This document shows, one piece after another, positions 34,614-43,664 of a stretch of 64,000 nucleotides of DNA. Position 1 is the stretch's first letter. Each line of letters starts with the position of its first letter. The translations under genes were made by a program, and so were the position numbers. The notes below the pieces were generated by a model. It had not been told where the DNA came from. It made no database searches and worked only from the letters and a program-made list of their open reading frames with translations. The DNA comes from Kocuria coralli (GTDB lineage: Bacteria; Actinomycetota; Actinomycetes; Actinomycetales; Micrococcaceae). The DNA is taken from the NCBI RefSeq assembly GCF_008831305.1, contig NZ_ML708615.1, positions 1 to 64,000 on the forward strand, given 5' to 3'.

Positions 34614-36746
34614 GTGCAAAATGCTCATGAAGATCACCTGACCGGGACCGTGCTGGAAGGCCGGTACACCGTGGGCCCCCGCATGGCCCGCGGTGGCACG
34701 GGGGGTGTCTACCGCGCCGTCGACGAGCGCCTCGATCGCACCGTCGCGGTCAAGATCATGCACCCCCACCTCACCGAAGACCCCAATTTCGTGGGTCGTT
34801 TCGCGCGCGAGGCCCGCGCCGCCGCCCGGCTGTCCCATCCCCATGTCGTCGCGGTGCTGGACCAGGGCCGCACCGACGACGGCCTGGTGTTCCTGGTCAT
34901 GGAGTTCGTCGAGGGCGGCACCCTCCGCGACGTCCTGAACCGCAAGCACTTCCTGACGCCCGGTCAGGCGCTGGAGCTGCTGGCTCCGATCCTGGAGGGG
35001 CTGGCCAGCGCCCACCGGGTCGGCCTGGTGCACCGGGACATCAAACCCGAGAACGTGCTCATGCGGACCGACGGCACGGTCAAGGTCGCGGACTTCGGCC
35101 TGTCCCGCGGCGCCGATCAGCACACCACCACGGGCGCCGTGCTCGGCACGGTGGCCTACGCCGCCCCCGAGCTGGTCAAGGAGCAGCCGGTGGGCACCCG
35201 CTCCGACGTGTATTCGGCGGGGATCCTGGCGTGGGAGATGCTCGCCGGCAAACGCCCCTTCCAGGGCAGCCCCCTGATGATGGCCCGCGCCCAGGCCGAG
35301 GACCTCGTCCCCGCTCTCTCCGACGCGGTGCCGGGGATAGCCGAGGGAGTGTCCGCGATGGTCGCGGGATGGACGTCGAAGTCGCCCGGCGACCGCCCGG
35401 CGGACGCCGAGGTCATGGTCGCCCAGCTCGCCAGACTCCGTCTGGAGCTGGACGAGACCGCCCTGAGCCACGTGCCCGCCGGCTGGGAGCAGGGCCCGGG
35501 GCCGCTCGCACCGGTGCTGGCCGATCCAGGGGCCTCGGTGCTGCCCGACTCCGCTCCGGCCACCGGGCCGGTCGAAGAGCTCCGCGATCTCGGCGGCCTC
35601 CGGCAGGGCGAGGCTCCCACCGAGGCGATCGGGCGGACCGAAGCGATCGGCCAGGCCACGCCGTGGACGGATCCGGCCGGCCCCACGGAGGCCATATCGA
35701 CGACGGCGGAACCAGACCCCGCCACCCCCGTGAGACCGGGCACGGGTGACAGCGCACCGGCTCCGCCGGCCACCCAGATCATGAGCACCACCGCGCCCGC
35801 GGCAGGAGCCCCCGCCGGCACGCCATCGGCACGGGATCTGGGCGTCTTCGACGACACCACGAGCATCTCCGCACTGACGGACGAGGCCGGGAAGGCCACG
35901 GACCGGGAAAGATCCGCCGGCGATCCCGGGGACTCGTCGTCAGGCGCCATGCCCTCGGCATGGGGCCGGCTCTCGAGCCGGATAGGCGGCAAGGAGGCCG
36001 CGGACACGGACGCCTCCGGGGCCCTGGTGGAAAGCCGGTCCGATGACCCCGCGAAGCCGACCGTGCGCCTCACGTCCTTCGCCCCGTTGCGGATCGTCGT
36101 GATCCTGGCTCTGACAGCGCTCCTGGTCTCCCTGGCGGGCTTCCTGGGATGGCTCCTCGGGTCGGGGAGCCTGCGGACGGAGCAGATCCCCTCCGTTCAG
36201 GGAACGAGCACCGAGCAGGCTGAGGCTCTCGCCGGCGAGCAGGGGTTCGGCAACGTCAGGGTGTACGAGCAGGCCAGCACCGAGGTCCCAGCGGGCACCG
36301 TCATCGGCACCCGCCCCGGCGAGGGCACGCAGATGCGGGTTGGCGAACAGCTGTCGATCCTGGTCTCGACGGGACCCGAGCAGGTATCCGTCCCCGCGCT
36401 CGAGGGGCTGAGCCAGGACGAGGCAACCTCCCGTCTCGACAACGCAGGGCTGACCGCCGGGTCGGTCAGCAGCGAGTTCTCGGAGTCTCCCGAGGGTTCG
36501 GTCATCGCGGTCTCCCCCGCCGTCAGCACGCAGCTGGATCAGGGTTCCGCCGTGGACCTCACCGTCTCCGCGGGAGCCGAGCCCGCCGAGGTTCCGCGTG
36601 TCGTGGGCTCTACCGCGGACGACGCGACGTCACGGCTCGAAGAGCTCGGCTTCACCGTCGAACGCGAAGACGTGGCCGGCGGCTACCTGGGCCGAGTGGT
36701 CGGCCAGTCTCAGGACGGCACCGTCATCACGCTGCGCGTCATCTGA
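34614..36746 (+). CDS. pknL: PASTA-domain Ser/Thr protein kinase (PknL type)
   Basis: The 710-residue kinase begins at GTG 34614. The Gly-rich loop is ARGGTGGVYRA, catalytic Lys47 is in VAVKIM, HRDIKPENVL holds Asp142, and DFG is at 160-162. The activation loop has Thr171-173 and GTVAYAAPE instead of GTPxYxAPE, a PknL-like form. A Thr/Pro/Ala-rich juxtamembrane region of about 200 residues includes three TEAI repeats. One membrane helix (about 492-516) leads to three extracellular PASTA-like modules (about 524-586, 592-654, 660-710), the last shorter. PASTA domains bind peptidoglycan fragments. Context with an Rv2175c-like gene and aroG matches PknL. A leaderless promoter is likely, and a terminator isolates it from the LysM gene. 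Confidence 0.93.
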   Translation: MQNAHEDHLTGTVLEGRYTVGPRMARGGTGGVYRAVDERLDRTVAVKIMHPHLTEDPNFVGRFAREARAAARLSHPHVVAVLDQGRTDDGLVFLVMEFVEGGTLRDVLNRKHFLTPGQALELLAPILEGLASAHRVGLVHRDIKPENVLMRTDGTVKVADFGLSRGADQHTTTGAVLGTVAYAAPELVKEQPVGTRSDVYSAGILAWEMLAGKRPFQGSPLMMARAQAEDLVPALSDAVPGIAEGVSAMVAGWTSKSPGDRPADAEVMVAQLARLRLELDETALSHVPAGWEQGPGPLAPVLADPGASVLPDSAPATGPVEELRDLGGLRQGEAPTEAIGRTEAIGQATPWTDPAGPTEAISTTAEPDPATPVRPGTGDSAPAPPATQIMSTTAPAAGAPAGTPSARDLGVFDDTTSISALTDEAGKATDRERSAGDPGDSSSGAMPSAWGRLSSRIGGKEAADTDASGALVESRSDDPAKPTVRLTSFAPLRIVVILALTALLVSLAGFLGWLLGSGSLRTEQIPSVQGTSTEQAEALAGEQGFGNVRVYEQASTEVPAGTVIGTRPGEGTQMRVGEQLSILVSTGPEQVSVPALEGLSQDEATSRLDNAGLTAGSVSSEFSESPEGSVIAVSPAVSTQLDQGSAVDLTVSAGAEPAEVPRVVGSTADDATSRLEELGFTVEREDVAGGYLGRVVGQSQDGTVITLRVI

Positions 36747-36781
36747 GCATCCGGCCGACCACACGGTCAGGTCGCGTCGCC

Positions 36782-38176
36782 TCAGCTCTCGCGGGCCAGG
36801 TATCCCGCGACCAGGAACGCGATCTCGAGGGACTGCATGTGGTTCAGGCGGGGATCGCACAGGGTCTCGTAACGGTCGGCGAACTGCGATTCGTCGACCG
36901 CGGTGGATCCGCCGAGGCACTCGGCGACGTCGTCGCCGGTCATCTCCACATGCAGGCCGCCCGGGTGGGAGCCGATGGCCTGGTGCACCTCGAAGAAGCC
37001 GCGGACCTCGTCGACGACGTCGTCGAAGTTACGGGTCTTGAACCCCGACGGCGTGGAGACGGTGTTGCCGTGCATGGGATCCGACACCCATACGACCTTC
37101 GCCCCGGAGTTCTCCACGGCCTCGGCCACCCGCGGGAGGTTCTCCCGGATCTTGGCCGCGCCCATCCGGGTGATGAAGGTCAGGCGGCCCGGGATGCGAT
37201 CGGGGTCGAGCTTGTCGATGAGCGCCAGAGCATCGTCGGGCGAGGTCGAGGGGCCGAGCTTCACGCCGATCGGGTTCTGCAGCCGGGAGAGCAGGTCCAC
37301 GTGCGCGTCCTCCAGGCCACGGGTGCGTTCGCCGATCCAGAGGAAGTGCCCGGAGGTCCCGTAGGGCAGGTGCGTGCGGGAGTCGATGCGGGTCAGCGCC
37401 CGCTCGTAGTCGAGCAGCAGCGCCTCGTGGCCGGTGAACAGCTCCGTGGTCTTGAGCGCGTCGAAGTCGGCGCCGCAGGCCTCCATGAACTTCACGGCGC
37501 GGTCGATCTCCCGGGCCGTGGATTCGTAGCGGGAGTGCGCCGGGTTGGAGGCGAAGCCCATGTTCCAGGAGTGGACGTGGCGCAGATCGGCGAACCCGCC
37601 GCCGGTGAACGCCCGGATCAGGTTCAGGGTGGAGGCGGAGGTGTGGTAACCGCGCACCATGCGCTGGGGGTCGTGGGCACGTGCCTCTTCCGTGAAGTCG
37701 AAGCCGTTGACCATCTCACCGCGGAAGGTCGGCAACGTCACTCCGTCGCGCGTCTCCTCGTTGGAGGATCGCGGCTTGGAGAACTGCCCGGCCATCCGGC
37801 CCATCTTGACCACGGGCATCGAGGCACCGTACGTGAGCACGGCGGCCATCTGGAGCAGGGTCTTCACCCGTGCGGTGATCTTGTCCGCCGTGGCGCCGTC
37901 GAAGGTCTCGGCGCAGTCGCCGCCCTGCAGGAAGAACGCACGGCCCTCGGCCACCTCCGCCAGACGCGCCTTCAGCGTGTCGACCTCGCCCGCGAAGACG
38001 AGCGGCGGGACGATGGAGAGCTCCTGGACGCTCGCGTCGAAATCCGGGTGCTCCGCCCAGGTGGGCTGCTGGTCCGCGCGCAGCGAACGCCACTCATCCA
38101 GCCCATAGGTGTCAGCCGCAGGCTTGGGGCCGGGCTGGAAGGGCAGCTGAGAGGTGTCTACGGAAACCTGGGTCAC
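36782..38176 (-). CDS. aroG: 3-deoxy-7-phosphoheptulonate synthase, class II
   Basis: This DAHP synthase condenses phosphoenolpyruvate and erythrose 4-phosphate, the first step of the shikimate pathway. It is the plant/actinobacterial class II type: PPLVFAGEVDTLKARL, FFLQGGDCAETFDG, metal-binding Cys in that motif, KMGRMAGQFSKPRS, and WVSDPMHGNTVSTPSG are family signatures. Length is 464 residues, normal. In M. tuberculosis the homolog AroG lies next to pknL, as here, and forms a complex with chorismate mutase; no mutase is in the window. The GTG start has AAGGA about nine bases upstream. It converges on the kinase with 35 bases between. Confidence 0.96.
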   Translation of the reverse strand: MTQVSVDTSQLPFQPGPKPAADTYGLDEWRSLRADQQPTWAEHPDFDASVQELSIVPPLVFAGEVDTLKARLAEVAEGRAFFLQGGDCAETFDGATADKITARVKTLLQMAAVLTYGASMPVVKMGRMAGQFSKPRSSNEETRDGVTLPTFRGEMVNGFDFTEEARAHDPQRMVRGYHTSASTLNLIRAFTGGGFADLRHVHSWNMGFASNPAHSRYESTAREIDRAVKFMEACGADFDALKTTELFTGHEALLLDYERALTRIDSRTHLPYGTSGHFLWIGERTRGLEDAHVDLLSRLQNPIGVKLGPSTSPDDALALIDKLDPDRIPGRLTFITRMGAAKIRENLPRVAEAVENSGAKVVWVSDPMHGNTVSTPSGFKTRNFDDVVDEVRGFFEVHQAIGSHPGGLHVEMTGDDVAECLGGSTAVDESQFADRYETLCDPRLNHMQSLEIAFLVAGYLARES

Positions 38177-38355
38177 GGTATTGCGTCCTTGAGTCGAAGC
38201 CCCGGGCCGGCCACCGAGGCGGCCTCCCGTGGCAGGGGTGTGATGTGGGCCGGCGCGGGCGGGAGCACGGGGTCATCCGGCCTCTCCCTCGTCGGCACGC
38301 GGCATCTACGCTACCTCAGCCGACGGCCGGCGGGAGCACGGGGCGGCTGGCGGAT

Positions 38356-39072
38356 TCAGGTCGTGCGCCCCGGCTTCTTGGCCAGCCGGCGTTTGACGTC
38401 GGCCGCGTAGGCCTCGACGTACTCCTGGCCCGAGAGACGCTGGATGGCGTGCACGATCTCGTCGGTGATCTGGCGCGCCGCTTCGCGCTCGTCGGTTCGC
38501 CCGCGCAGGTGCGAGAAATCCATGGGCTCGCCGAAGATGGTGGTCACCCGGAACCCGTTCTTCTGCCGCCACGGGGCGGGGAAGGCGGTGCCGAGGGGCT
38601 GCACCACATCCGTTCCCACCATGGCGATCGGGATCACCGGGGCGCCGGTCTCCAGCACCAGCCGGGCCACCCCGATCTTGCCCCGGTAGAGACGGCCGTC
38701 GTGGGACCGGGTCCCCTCCGGATAGATTCCCAGCAGTTCCCCCTCGGCCAGTTTCCTGCCCCCGGCGGACAACGACGCAGCCGACTTCCGGCCTCCCGAC
38801 CGATCCATGGGGATCTGGTTGATCGCCCGGAAGAACCAGGCCACCACCTTGCCCTTGAGGCTCTTCCCCACGAAATAGTCCGACTTGGCCAGGAAGAAGA
38901 TCTGCCGCTTCACGGCGATCGGCATGAAGATGTGGTCCGAGGCGGACAGATGGTTGCTGGCGAGGATCGCCGGGCCGCTGGCGGGGACGTTCTCGGCCCC
39001 GACGACCTTGGGGCGGAAGACGAGGTTGACGATCGGGGTCACGACCCAGTCCTTCAGGAACATGTAGACCAT
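38356..39072 (-). CDS. PlsC-family 1-acyl-sn-glycerol-3-phosphate acyltransferase
   Basis: The enzyme transfers an acyl chain to lysophosphatidic acid in phospholipid synthesis. The catalytic HX4D motif is NHLSASDHIFM, and the glycerol-3-phosphate-binding motif is IYPEGTRSHDGRLYRGK (EGTR). VPVIP-type block IV appears as APVIPIAMVG. The start ATG at 39072 has GGAGGAG ten bases upstream, giving 238 residues; a more upstream frame exists but is not supported. An amphipathic N-terminal segment (FLKDWVVTPIVNLVF) likely holds it to the membrane. In M. tuberculosis the homolog Rv2182c is also in the pknL/aroG region. Confidence 0.9.
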   Translation of the reverse strand: MVYMFLKDWVVTPIVNLVFRPKVVGAENVPASGPAILASNHLSASDHIFMPIAVKRQIFFLAKSDYFVGKSLKGKVVAWFFRAINQIPMDRSGGRKSAASLSAGGRKLAEGELLGIYPEGTRSHDGRLYRGKIGVARLVLETGAPVIPIAMVGTDVVQPLGTAFPAPWRQKNGFRVTTIFGEPMDFSHLRGRTDEREAARQITDEIVHAIQRLSGQEYVEAYAADVKRRLAKKPGRTT

Positions 39073-39261
39073 GTGGCCCGCACTCCTCCAACTTTTCAGG
39101 CGAATACCGCATCCCGCTGAGGTCACGACGGCGGTGGGTCCGTGAGCGATTCCGATGCAGTATCTCACGTCACACATCGCTCCCGGGACGGTAGCGGCGC
39201 GGGCTCCCGCACCGCGCGCTGCGCGTGGGGGAACGCACCCCGGCAATGAGAGCATGGGTGC

Positions 39262-40227
39262 ATGACCGATGCCGTTCACGATCCGACTACCTCCTCCGCG
39301 GACGCCTCCGGCGGGGTGGCTCTGCCCACCGAGGCCGAGCCGCGGCTGGCCTTCCGGATTCCGCGGCAGAGCGCCGCGCCCGCGGGCCCGGGCCGTTCCG
39401 ACGACGCCAGCGTGGGCGTCCTGGTCCTGCACGGGTTCACCGGAGCCGTTTACGGGGTCCGCGACTGGGCGCTGAGCCTCTCACCCCGCTATTCGATCAG
39501 TGCACCGGCCCTGCCCGGGCACCGCACCACGTGGCAGGACCTGGGCCGGACCACCTGGCGGGACTGGTACGACCACGCGGCGGATGAGCTCGCGGAGCTT
39601 CAGGCCGAGCACGACCGGGTGGTGGTGGCCGGGCTCTCCATGGGCGGTGCCCTCGCGTTGCGTCTCGCCCAGGACTTCGGGCGCGAGACCGAGGGCCCGG
39701 GCGCCGCTCGCGCCACCGGATCGGCGGGCCGCCGCCCCGTCGACGGCGTGGTCGTGGTGAACCCCGCACTGTCACTGCACCGGCGGGACGCACGGGCGGC
39801 GAAGCTCGTCAGCCGCTTCCTGACCTCCACCGCCGGGATCGGCAACGACGTGGCCAGGCCGGGTATGAGCGAGCACGCCTACCCTCGGACTCCCGTGGCG
39901 GGCGTGGTCCAGCTGAACGAGCTCATGGCCGTGACCACAAGGGATCTCGGCCGGATCCAGGCCCCGGTGCTGGTGCTCCGGTCCCGGCAGGACCACATCG
40001 TCTCCGACGCCTCCCACCAGCGGATCATGCGCCGCTGCTCCGGGCCGGTGGAGACCGTGGTGCTGCCCCGCAGCTATCACATGACCACGCTCGACCACGA
40101 GGCCGGGGTCGTCAACGCCCGGACGGGCAGGTTCGTCGACGCCGTGGCCGCGGGCCTGTGCCCCATCACGGGGCTGCCGCTCGCGGACCCGGCCGCGTCC
40201 CCCGGCACCGGAGGCGACCTCACGTGA
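39262..40227 (+). CDS. Alpha/beta hydrolase, carboxylesterase/lipase-like
   Basis: The 321-residue protein has the alpha/beta-hydrolase fold: oxyanion segment VLVLHGFTGAVYG, nucleophile Ser in VAGLSMGGALAL, acid Asp in RSRQDHIVS, and a catalytic His in LPRSYHMTTLDHE. This is the pattern of the Est30/monoacylglycerol lipase group. The first 45 residues are disordered. The substrate is unknown. It follows plsC (divergent) and overlaps the next gene by GTGA. A GAGCAT six bases before the ATG could be a -10 box for a leaderless transcript, weaker than the others in this window. Confidence 0.88.
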   Translation: MTDAVHDPTTSSADASGGVALPTEAEPRLAFRIPRQSAAPAGPGRSDDASVGVLVLHGFTGAVYGVRDWALSLSPRYSISAPALPGHRTTWQDLGRTTWRDWYDHAADELAELQAEHDRVVVAGLSMGGALALRLAQDFGRETEGPGAARATGSAGRRPVDGVVVVNPALSLHRRDARAAKLVSRFLTSTAGIGNDVARPGMSEHAYPRTPVAGVVQLNELMAVTTRDLGRIQAPVLVLRSRQDHIVSDASHQRIMRRCSGPVETVVLPRSYHMTTLDHEAGVVNARTGRFVDAVAAGLCPITGLPLADPAASPGTGGDLT

Positions 40228-40622
40228 GCACGCCGGACCGCGATCCCCATGCCGACGAGCGGGCCTGGGAGGAGATCGTCGAACGGCTCCGGGGGCCGGC
40301 GCACGGCCCTCTCGGCGAGAACGGCCTGGAAGAGCTGGAAGAGGACGGGCCACGGGACTACGAGCTGGCGGAGGACCCCGACGAGGACTGGCAGCCGCCG
40401 GATCCCGGGGACGTCACCCTCGGGCTCAGTTCCGGGACGATGACGGCGTGGGGCGTGCTGGTCCTTGTGCCTGTCGTCATGGTGGTCCTGGCGTTTATGA
40501 TGAACGGTCTGCCGTGGTGGCTGTGGGTTCCGGGACTCGCCGTGGTGATCTCCTCGATCGCCTCGTTGCTGCGCAAGCTGCCCGAGGACCGAGACGACGG
40601 CGACGACGGCGCCGTCGTCTAG
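40224..40622 (+). CDS. Small two-helix membrane protein of unknown function
   Basis: The GTG start at 40224 overlaps the hydrolase stop (GTGA), giving 132 residues. The first 75 are hydrophilic and very acidic (ENGLEELEEDGPRDYELAED). Two membrane segments follow (about 80-101 and 106-122), with a short loop GLPWW between, then a short charged tail. I do not recognise a family. The coupling to the esterase suggests a related role, but nothing in the sequence indicates what. Confidence 0.7.
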   Translation: MSTPDRDPHADERAWEEIVERLRGPAHGPLGENGLEELEEDGPRDYELAEDPDEDWQPPDPGDVTLGLSSGTMTAWGVLVLVPVVMVVLAFMMNGLPWWLWVPGLAVVISSIASLLRKLPEDRDDGDDGAVV

Positions 40623-40725
40623 CAGCCGGCCCCGCACGCTCCCGGCTGCTTCCCCGCCCTTTCACCGCCCCTTCACCGATCATCCCTGATCGTCTCCGAT
40701 CGCCAACTCGCAGGAGTCCCGCACC

Positions 40726-42027
40726 ATGACAGCAGGTCAGCAGACACCGCCCTCGCCGCAGCGCCTCAAGGTGGCCCGGGTGGCCATCTCCGGGTTCTTC
40801 CTGGTCAACGGCGCCGTCCTGGCCAACCTGCTGCCCCGTCTGCCCGAGGTCAAGGACGCGTTCGAGCTGACCAATACGCAGTTCGGCTTCCTCGTGATCG
40901 CCATGCCCCTGGGCTCGATCCTCTCGGGCATGGCTCCGGCTCCGCTCATGCGCCGCTTCGGTTCCGGGCCCGTCGCCGGGATCGGCTCGGCGCTCCTGGC
41001 CGCCCTGGTGGCGGTCGCGAGCATCGCCGGTGGCATCGGGGGCGGCGCCTGGCTCCTGGCCGCCTATGTCGCCCCGATCGCGTTGGCGGGCATGCTGGAC
41101 GCGATCGTGGACACGGCTCAGAACGCCCAGGCCATCGACCTGCAGAAGACCATGGGGCGGTCCATCCTGAACTCGATGCACGCCATCTGGAGCCTCGGGG
41201 CGATGCTCGGCGGTCTCATGGGCTCCGCCGCCGTGGCCCTCGGCGTCCCGCTCACCCTGCATCTGAGCCTCAGCGGGCTGCTGTTCGCGGCGCTCGCCCT
41301 GGTGGCGCAGCGCTTCTCACTCCAGCGCGCCGAGATCGGCGGCCCGCGCCGGGTCGTGGTCGATCCCGACGACGGCCCCCGGCCCGCGCCGCACGCCGCG
41401 GCCGATGCGCCGTCGCCGTCGTCCTCGAAGATCCGTCCCGTGGTGATCGTGGTCATGATCAGCGTCATCGCGATCGCCGGGGCCATGGTCGAGGACCTGG
41501 GCATCAACTGGTCCACGCTCTATCTCATCCGGGTGCTCGAGACCCCCGCCGCGGCGGCCGGCATGGGCCTGGTGGCCATGATGGCGGCGCAGTTCATCGG
41601 CCGGCTGCTGGGCGACCCCATGGTCGACCGGTTCGGCCGGGTCCGGATGGCGCAGGCCGGCGCCGCCATGGCCGCCGCGGGCGTGGGAGTCGTGGCGGTC
41701 GCACCGCATCCCGCGGTGGCCATCCTGGGCTTCGCCCTGGCCGGCTTCGGCTGCGCGACGCTGGTTCCCTCGGCGTTCCACGCGGCCGACTCCGTGCCCG
41801 GGCTGCGACCCGGGGCCGGCCTGACGCTGGCGGGCTGGCTGCTGCGCACCGCGTTCCTGATCGTCTCCCCGCTCGTGGGCGTGATCTCCGACTCCGTGGG
41901 GCTGAGGCTGGCCATCCTGATCGTCCCGTTGTGCGCCCTGATCGCGGTCCTGGTCTCCGGCGCCCTGAAGGAGCGAGAGACCGCCCCGGCCACCGAGGAG
42001 CACGCCGCGGCGAGCACGCGTTCGTAA
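40726..42027 (+). CDS. Major facilitator superfamily transporter (YbjJ-like)
   Basis: A 433-residue protein with about twelve membrane segments and a central loop (about 200-232, Pro/Ala/Asp-rich) splits into two six-helix halves. The N-terminal half has NGAVLANLLPRLPEVKDAF and MRRFGSGPVAGIG, close to the YbjJ/fucose-permease-like branch of MFS. The substrate cannot be predicted. The ATG has AGGAG upstream with good spacing. It is separated from the upstream gene by 103 bases, and a hairpin at 42079-42100 lies between it and the converging mtr gene. Confidence 0.88.
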   Translation: MTAGQQTPPSPQRLKVARVAISGFFLVNGAVLANLLPRLPEVKDAFELTNTQFGFLVIAMPLGSILSGMAPAPLMRRFGSGPVAGIGSALLAALVAVASIAGGIGGGAWLLAAYVAPIALAGMLDAIVDTAQNAQAIDLQKTMGRSILNSMHAIWSLGAMLGGLMGSAAVALGVPLTLHLSLSGLLFAALALVAQRFSLQRAEIGGPRRVVVDPDDGPRPAPHAAADAPSPSSSKIRPVVIVVMISVIAIAGAMVEDLGINWSTLYLIRVLETPAAAAGMGLVAMMAAQFIGRLLGDPMVDRFGRVRMAQAGAAMAAAGVGVVAVAPHPAVAILGFALAGFGCATLVPSAFHAADSVPGLRPGAGLTLAGWLLRTAFLIVSPLVGVISDSVGLRLAILIVPLCALIAVLVSGALKERETAPATEEHAAASTRS

Positions 42028-42078
42028 GCGTCCCGCGGGGCATCGGGAACCGCCCCACGCCCCGGCTGTCGGCGGCGC

Positions 42079-42100
42079 GGTCCGCCGCAGCGGGCGGACC
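42079..42100. terminator. Hairpin between MFS gene and mtr
   Basis: GGTCCGCC (42079-42086) pairs with GGCGGACC (42093-42100) with a six-base loop, in the 88-base gap between two convergent genes. It can serve either strand. Confidence 0.5.
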
Positions 42101-42115
42101 GGGGCTGCCAGCGGC

Positions 42116-43537
42116 CTAGTCGAGCTCCAGGCCCAGCAGCGCGTTCTCCACGACTTCCGCCAGGGAGGGGTGGATCCAGTACTGACCACGGGCCATCTCG
42201 TGCGCGCCCAGACCGAAGCTCATAGCCTGGATCAGAGGCTGGATCAGGATCGAGGAGTGCGGGCCGATCAGGTGGGCGCCGAGCAGCTCGCCGGTGGCCC
42301 CGTCCGCGATCACCTTGCAGATGCCGGTCCGGTCCTCCATGGCCCATCCGTAGGCGACATCGCCGAAGGCCTGGGACTTCATGGTGATCCGGGTGCCGTG
42401 CCGGTCCGCCCATTCCCGCGCCTGTTCCTCGGTCATACCCACCGCGGCGATCTCCGGGTGGGTGAAGACCGCCGAGGGGATGTAGCGGTGATCGGAGGCC
42501 ACCAGTTCGTCGGGATGCAGGGCGTTGTGCGCGACCACGCGGGCCTCGTGGTTGGCCACGTGCTTGAGCTGCGAGGGCGACGAGACGTCCCCGAGCGCCC
42601 AGACGCCCTCGAGGACGCTGCCGTCCGTCGCCAGGACCCGCTGGTACTCGTCCACGCGCAGCAGCCCGCTGCCGGGATCGACGGCCAGGTCGGCGGCGGA
42701 CGGGTTGAGCAGATCGGTGTTGGGCCGTCGGCCCGTCGCCATGAGCACGATGTCGGCGACGTCCTCACGGGTCGACTCCTGGCCGTTCTCGTCCCTGCCG
42801 CTGGAACGGACGGTGACGGAGCCGTCGCCGTTGTCCGTGATGGCTTCCGGCGCCCATCCCAGCTGCAGGTCCCACTGGCTGGAGGCGCATTCGCGGAAGC
42901 GCTCGGCGATCTCGGCATCGTGGGAGCGCAGCAGCCGCGTGGAACGGTTCAGCTGGGTGACCCGGGAGCCCAGGCCGTGGAACACGTGCGCGAACTCGGC
43001 GGCGATGTACCCGCCGCCGACGATCACGATGCGCTCCGGCAGGGACGGAAGGCGCATGACGGTGTCCGAGGTGTGCACCTGGGACAGGTCGATGCCAGGG
43101 ATCCGTGGGACCGTGACCCTGGATCCGGAGGCCACGACGATCACGGGGGCAGTGAGCTCCTCGCCCGAGGCCGTGACGAGGGTCTTGGGCCCCGTGAAGT
43201 GGGCGTACTCCTGGTACACGGTCACGTTGGACAGCGACTTCCGGTACTCCAGTCCCCCGGCCGAGATCGCATCGATCCGGCCGAAGATCCGGTCCCTGAT
43301 CGCCGGCCAGTCCACGTCGGCGGGGCCCACCGTCACGCCGAGCCGGCCCAGTTCCCGGCCGGACTGGGCGACCTCCGCCGGGTACACGTACATCTTCGTG
43401 GGGATGCAGCCCACGTTGATGCAGGTACCCCCGAAGGTACCGCCGTCGATGAGGCCCACATCCAGCTGGTCGTATTCGGGTGTCAGCAGCGAGTTCCCGG
43501 ACCCGGAGCCGATGATGATCACGTCGTGCCTGCGCAT
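42116..43537 (-). CDS. mtr: Mycothione reductase
   Basis: The flavin disulfide reductase reduces mycothione to mycothiol, the main thiol of actinobacteria, using NADPH. The FAD loop is DVIIIGSGSGNS; the redox-active cysteines are C39 and C44 in GGTCINVGCIPTKM; the NADPH loop is IVIVGGGYIAAEFAHVF; the C-terminal catalytic His lies in YWIHPSLAEVVENALL. The nearby GSGSG and Trp/Ile pattern fits mycothione rather than glutathione or lipoamide reductases. Length is 473 residues. TAGGAT (43544-43549) lies six bases upstream of the ATG, so the mRNA is probably leaderless. Confidence 0.93.
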   Translation of the reverse strand: MRRHDVIIIGSGSGNSLLTPEYDQLDVGLIDGGTFGGTCINVGCIPTKMYVYPAEVAQSGRELGRLGVTVGPADVDWPAIRDRIFGRIDAISAGGLEYRKSLSNVTVYQEYAHFTGPKTLVTASGEELTAPVIVVASGSRVTVPRIPGIDLSQVHTSDTVMRLPSLPERIVIVGGGYIAAEFAHVFHGLGSRVTQLNRSTRLLRSHDAEIAERFRECASSQWDLQLGWAPEAITDNGDGSVTVRSSGRDENGQESTREDVADIVLMATGRRPNTDLLNPSAADLAVDPGSGLLRVDEYQRVLATDGSVLEGVWALGDVSSPSQLKHVANHEARVVAHNALHPDELVASDHRYIPSAVFTHPEIAAVGMTEEQAREWADRHGTRITMKSQAFGDVAYGWAMEDRTGICKVIADGATGELLGAHLIGPHSSILIQPLIQAMSFGLGAHEMARGQYWIHPSLAEVVENALLGLELD

Positions 43538-43543
43538 CTGACT

Positions 43544-43549
43544 ATCCTA
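43544..43549 (-). promoter_or_regulatory. Probable -10 box of leaderless mtr
   Basis: The minus strand reads TAGGAT, six bases (AGTCAG), then the mtr ATG. There is no Shine-Dalgarno sequence. Confidence 0.62.
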
Positions 43550-43571
43550 GGTCCGCCAGAAGGTTACGCCT

Positions 43572-43593
43572 GCCGCCCGGGTGCCCGGGCGGC
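43572..43593. repeat. GC-rich hairpin in the mtr/parA divergent spacer
   Basis: GCCGCCCGGG and CCCGGGCGGC form a perfect 10-bp stem with a two-base spacer. It lies between the two promoters and could be a protein-binding palindrome; a terminator role is unlikely between divergent promoters. Confidence 0.45.
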
Positions 43594-43598
43594 CTCGT

Positions 43599-43604
43599 TA
43601 GGAT
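43599..43604 (+). promoter_or_regulatory. Possible -10 box of parA
   Basis: TAGGAT on the plus strand lies 60 bases before the parA GTG. The start would be near 43611. No convincing -35 is visible. Confidence 0.4.
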
Positions 43605-43664
43605 GCTCCGGGGCTCATCGAAGAGCTCAGCGCCCGTCCCGCCCGCCACCAGTTGAAGGACCCC

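Noticed and set aside
38260-38343. Repeat CGGGAGCACGGGG at 38260 and 38331 upstream of aroG
   Set aside because: Thirteen bases of very GC-rich sequence repeated once within 71 bases is weak evidence in this composition; no symmetry or spacing suggests a site.
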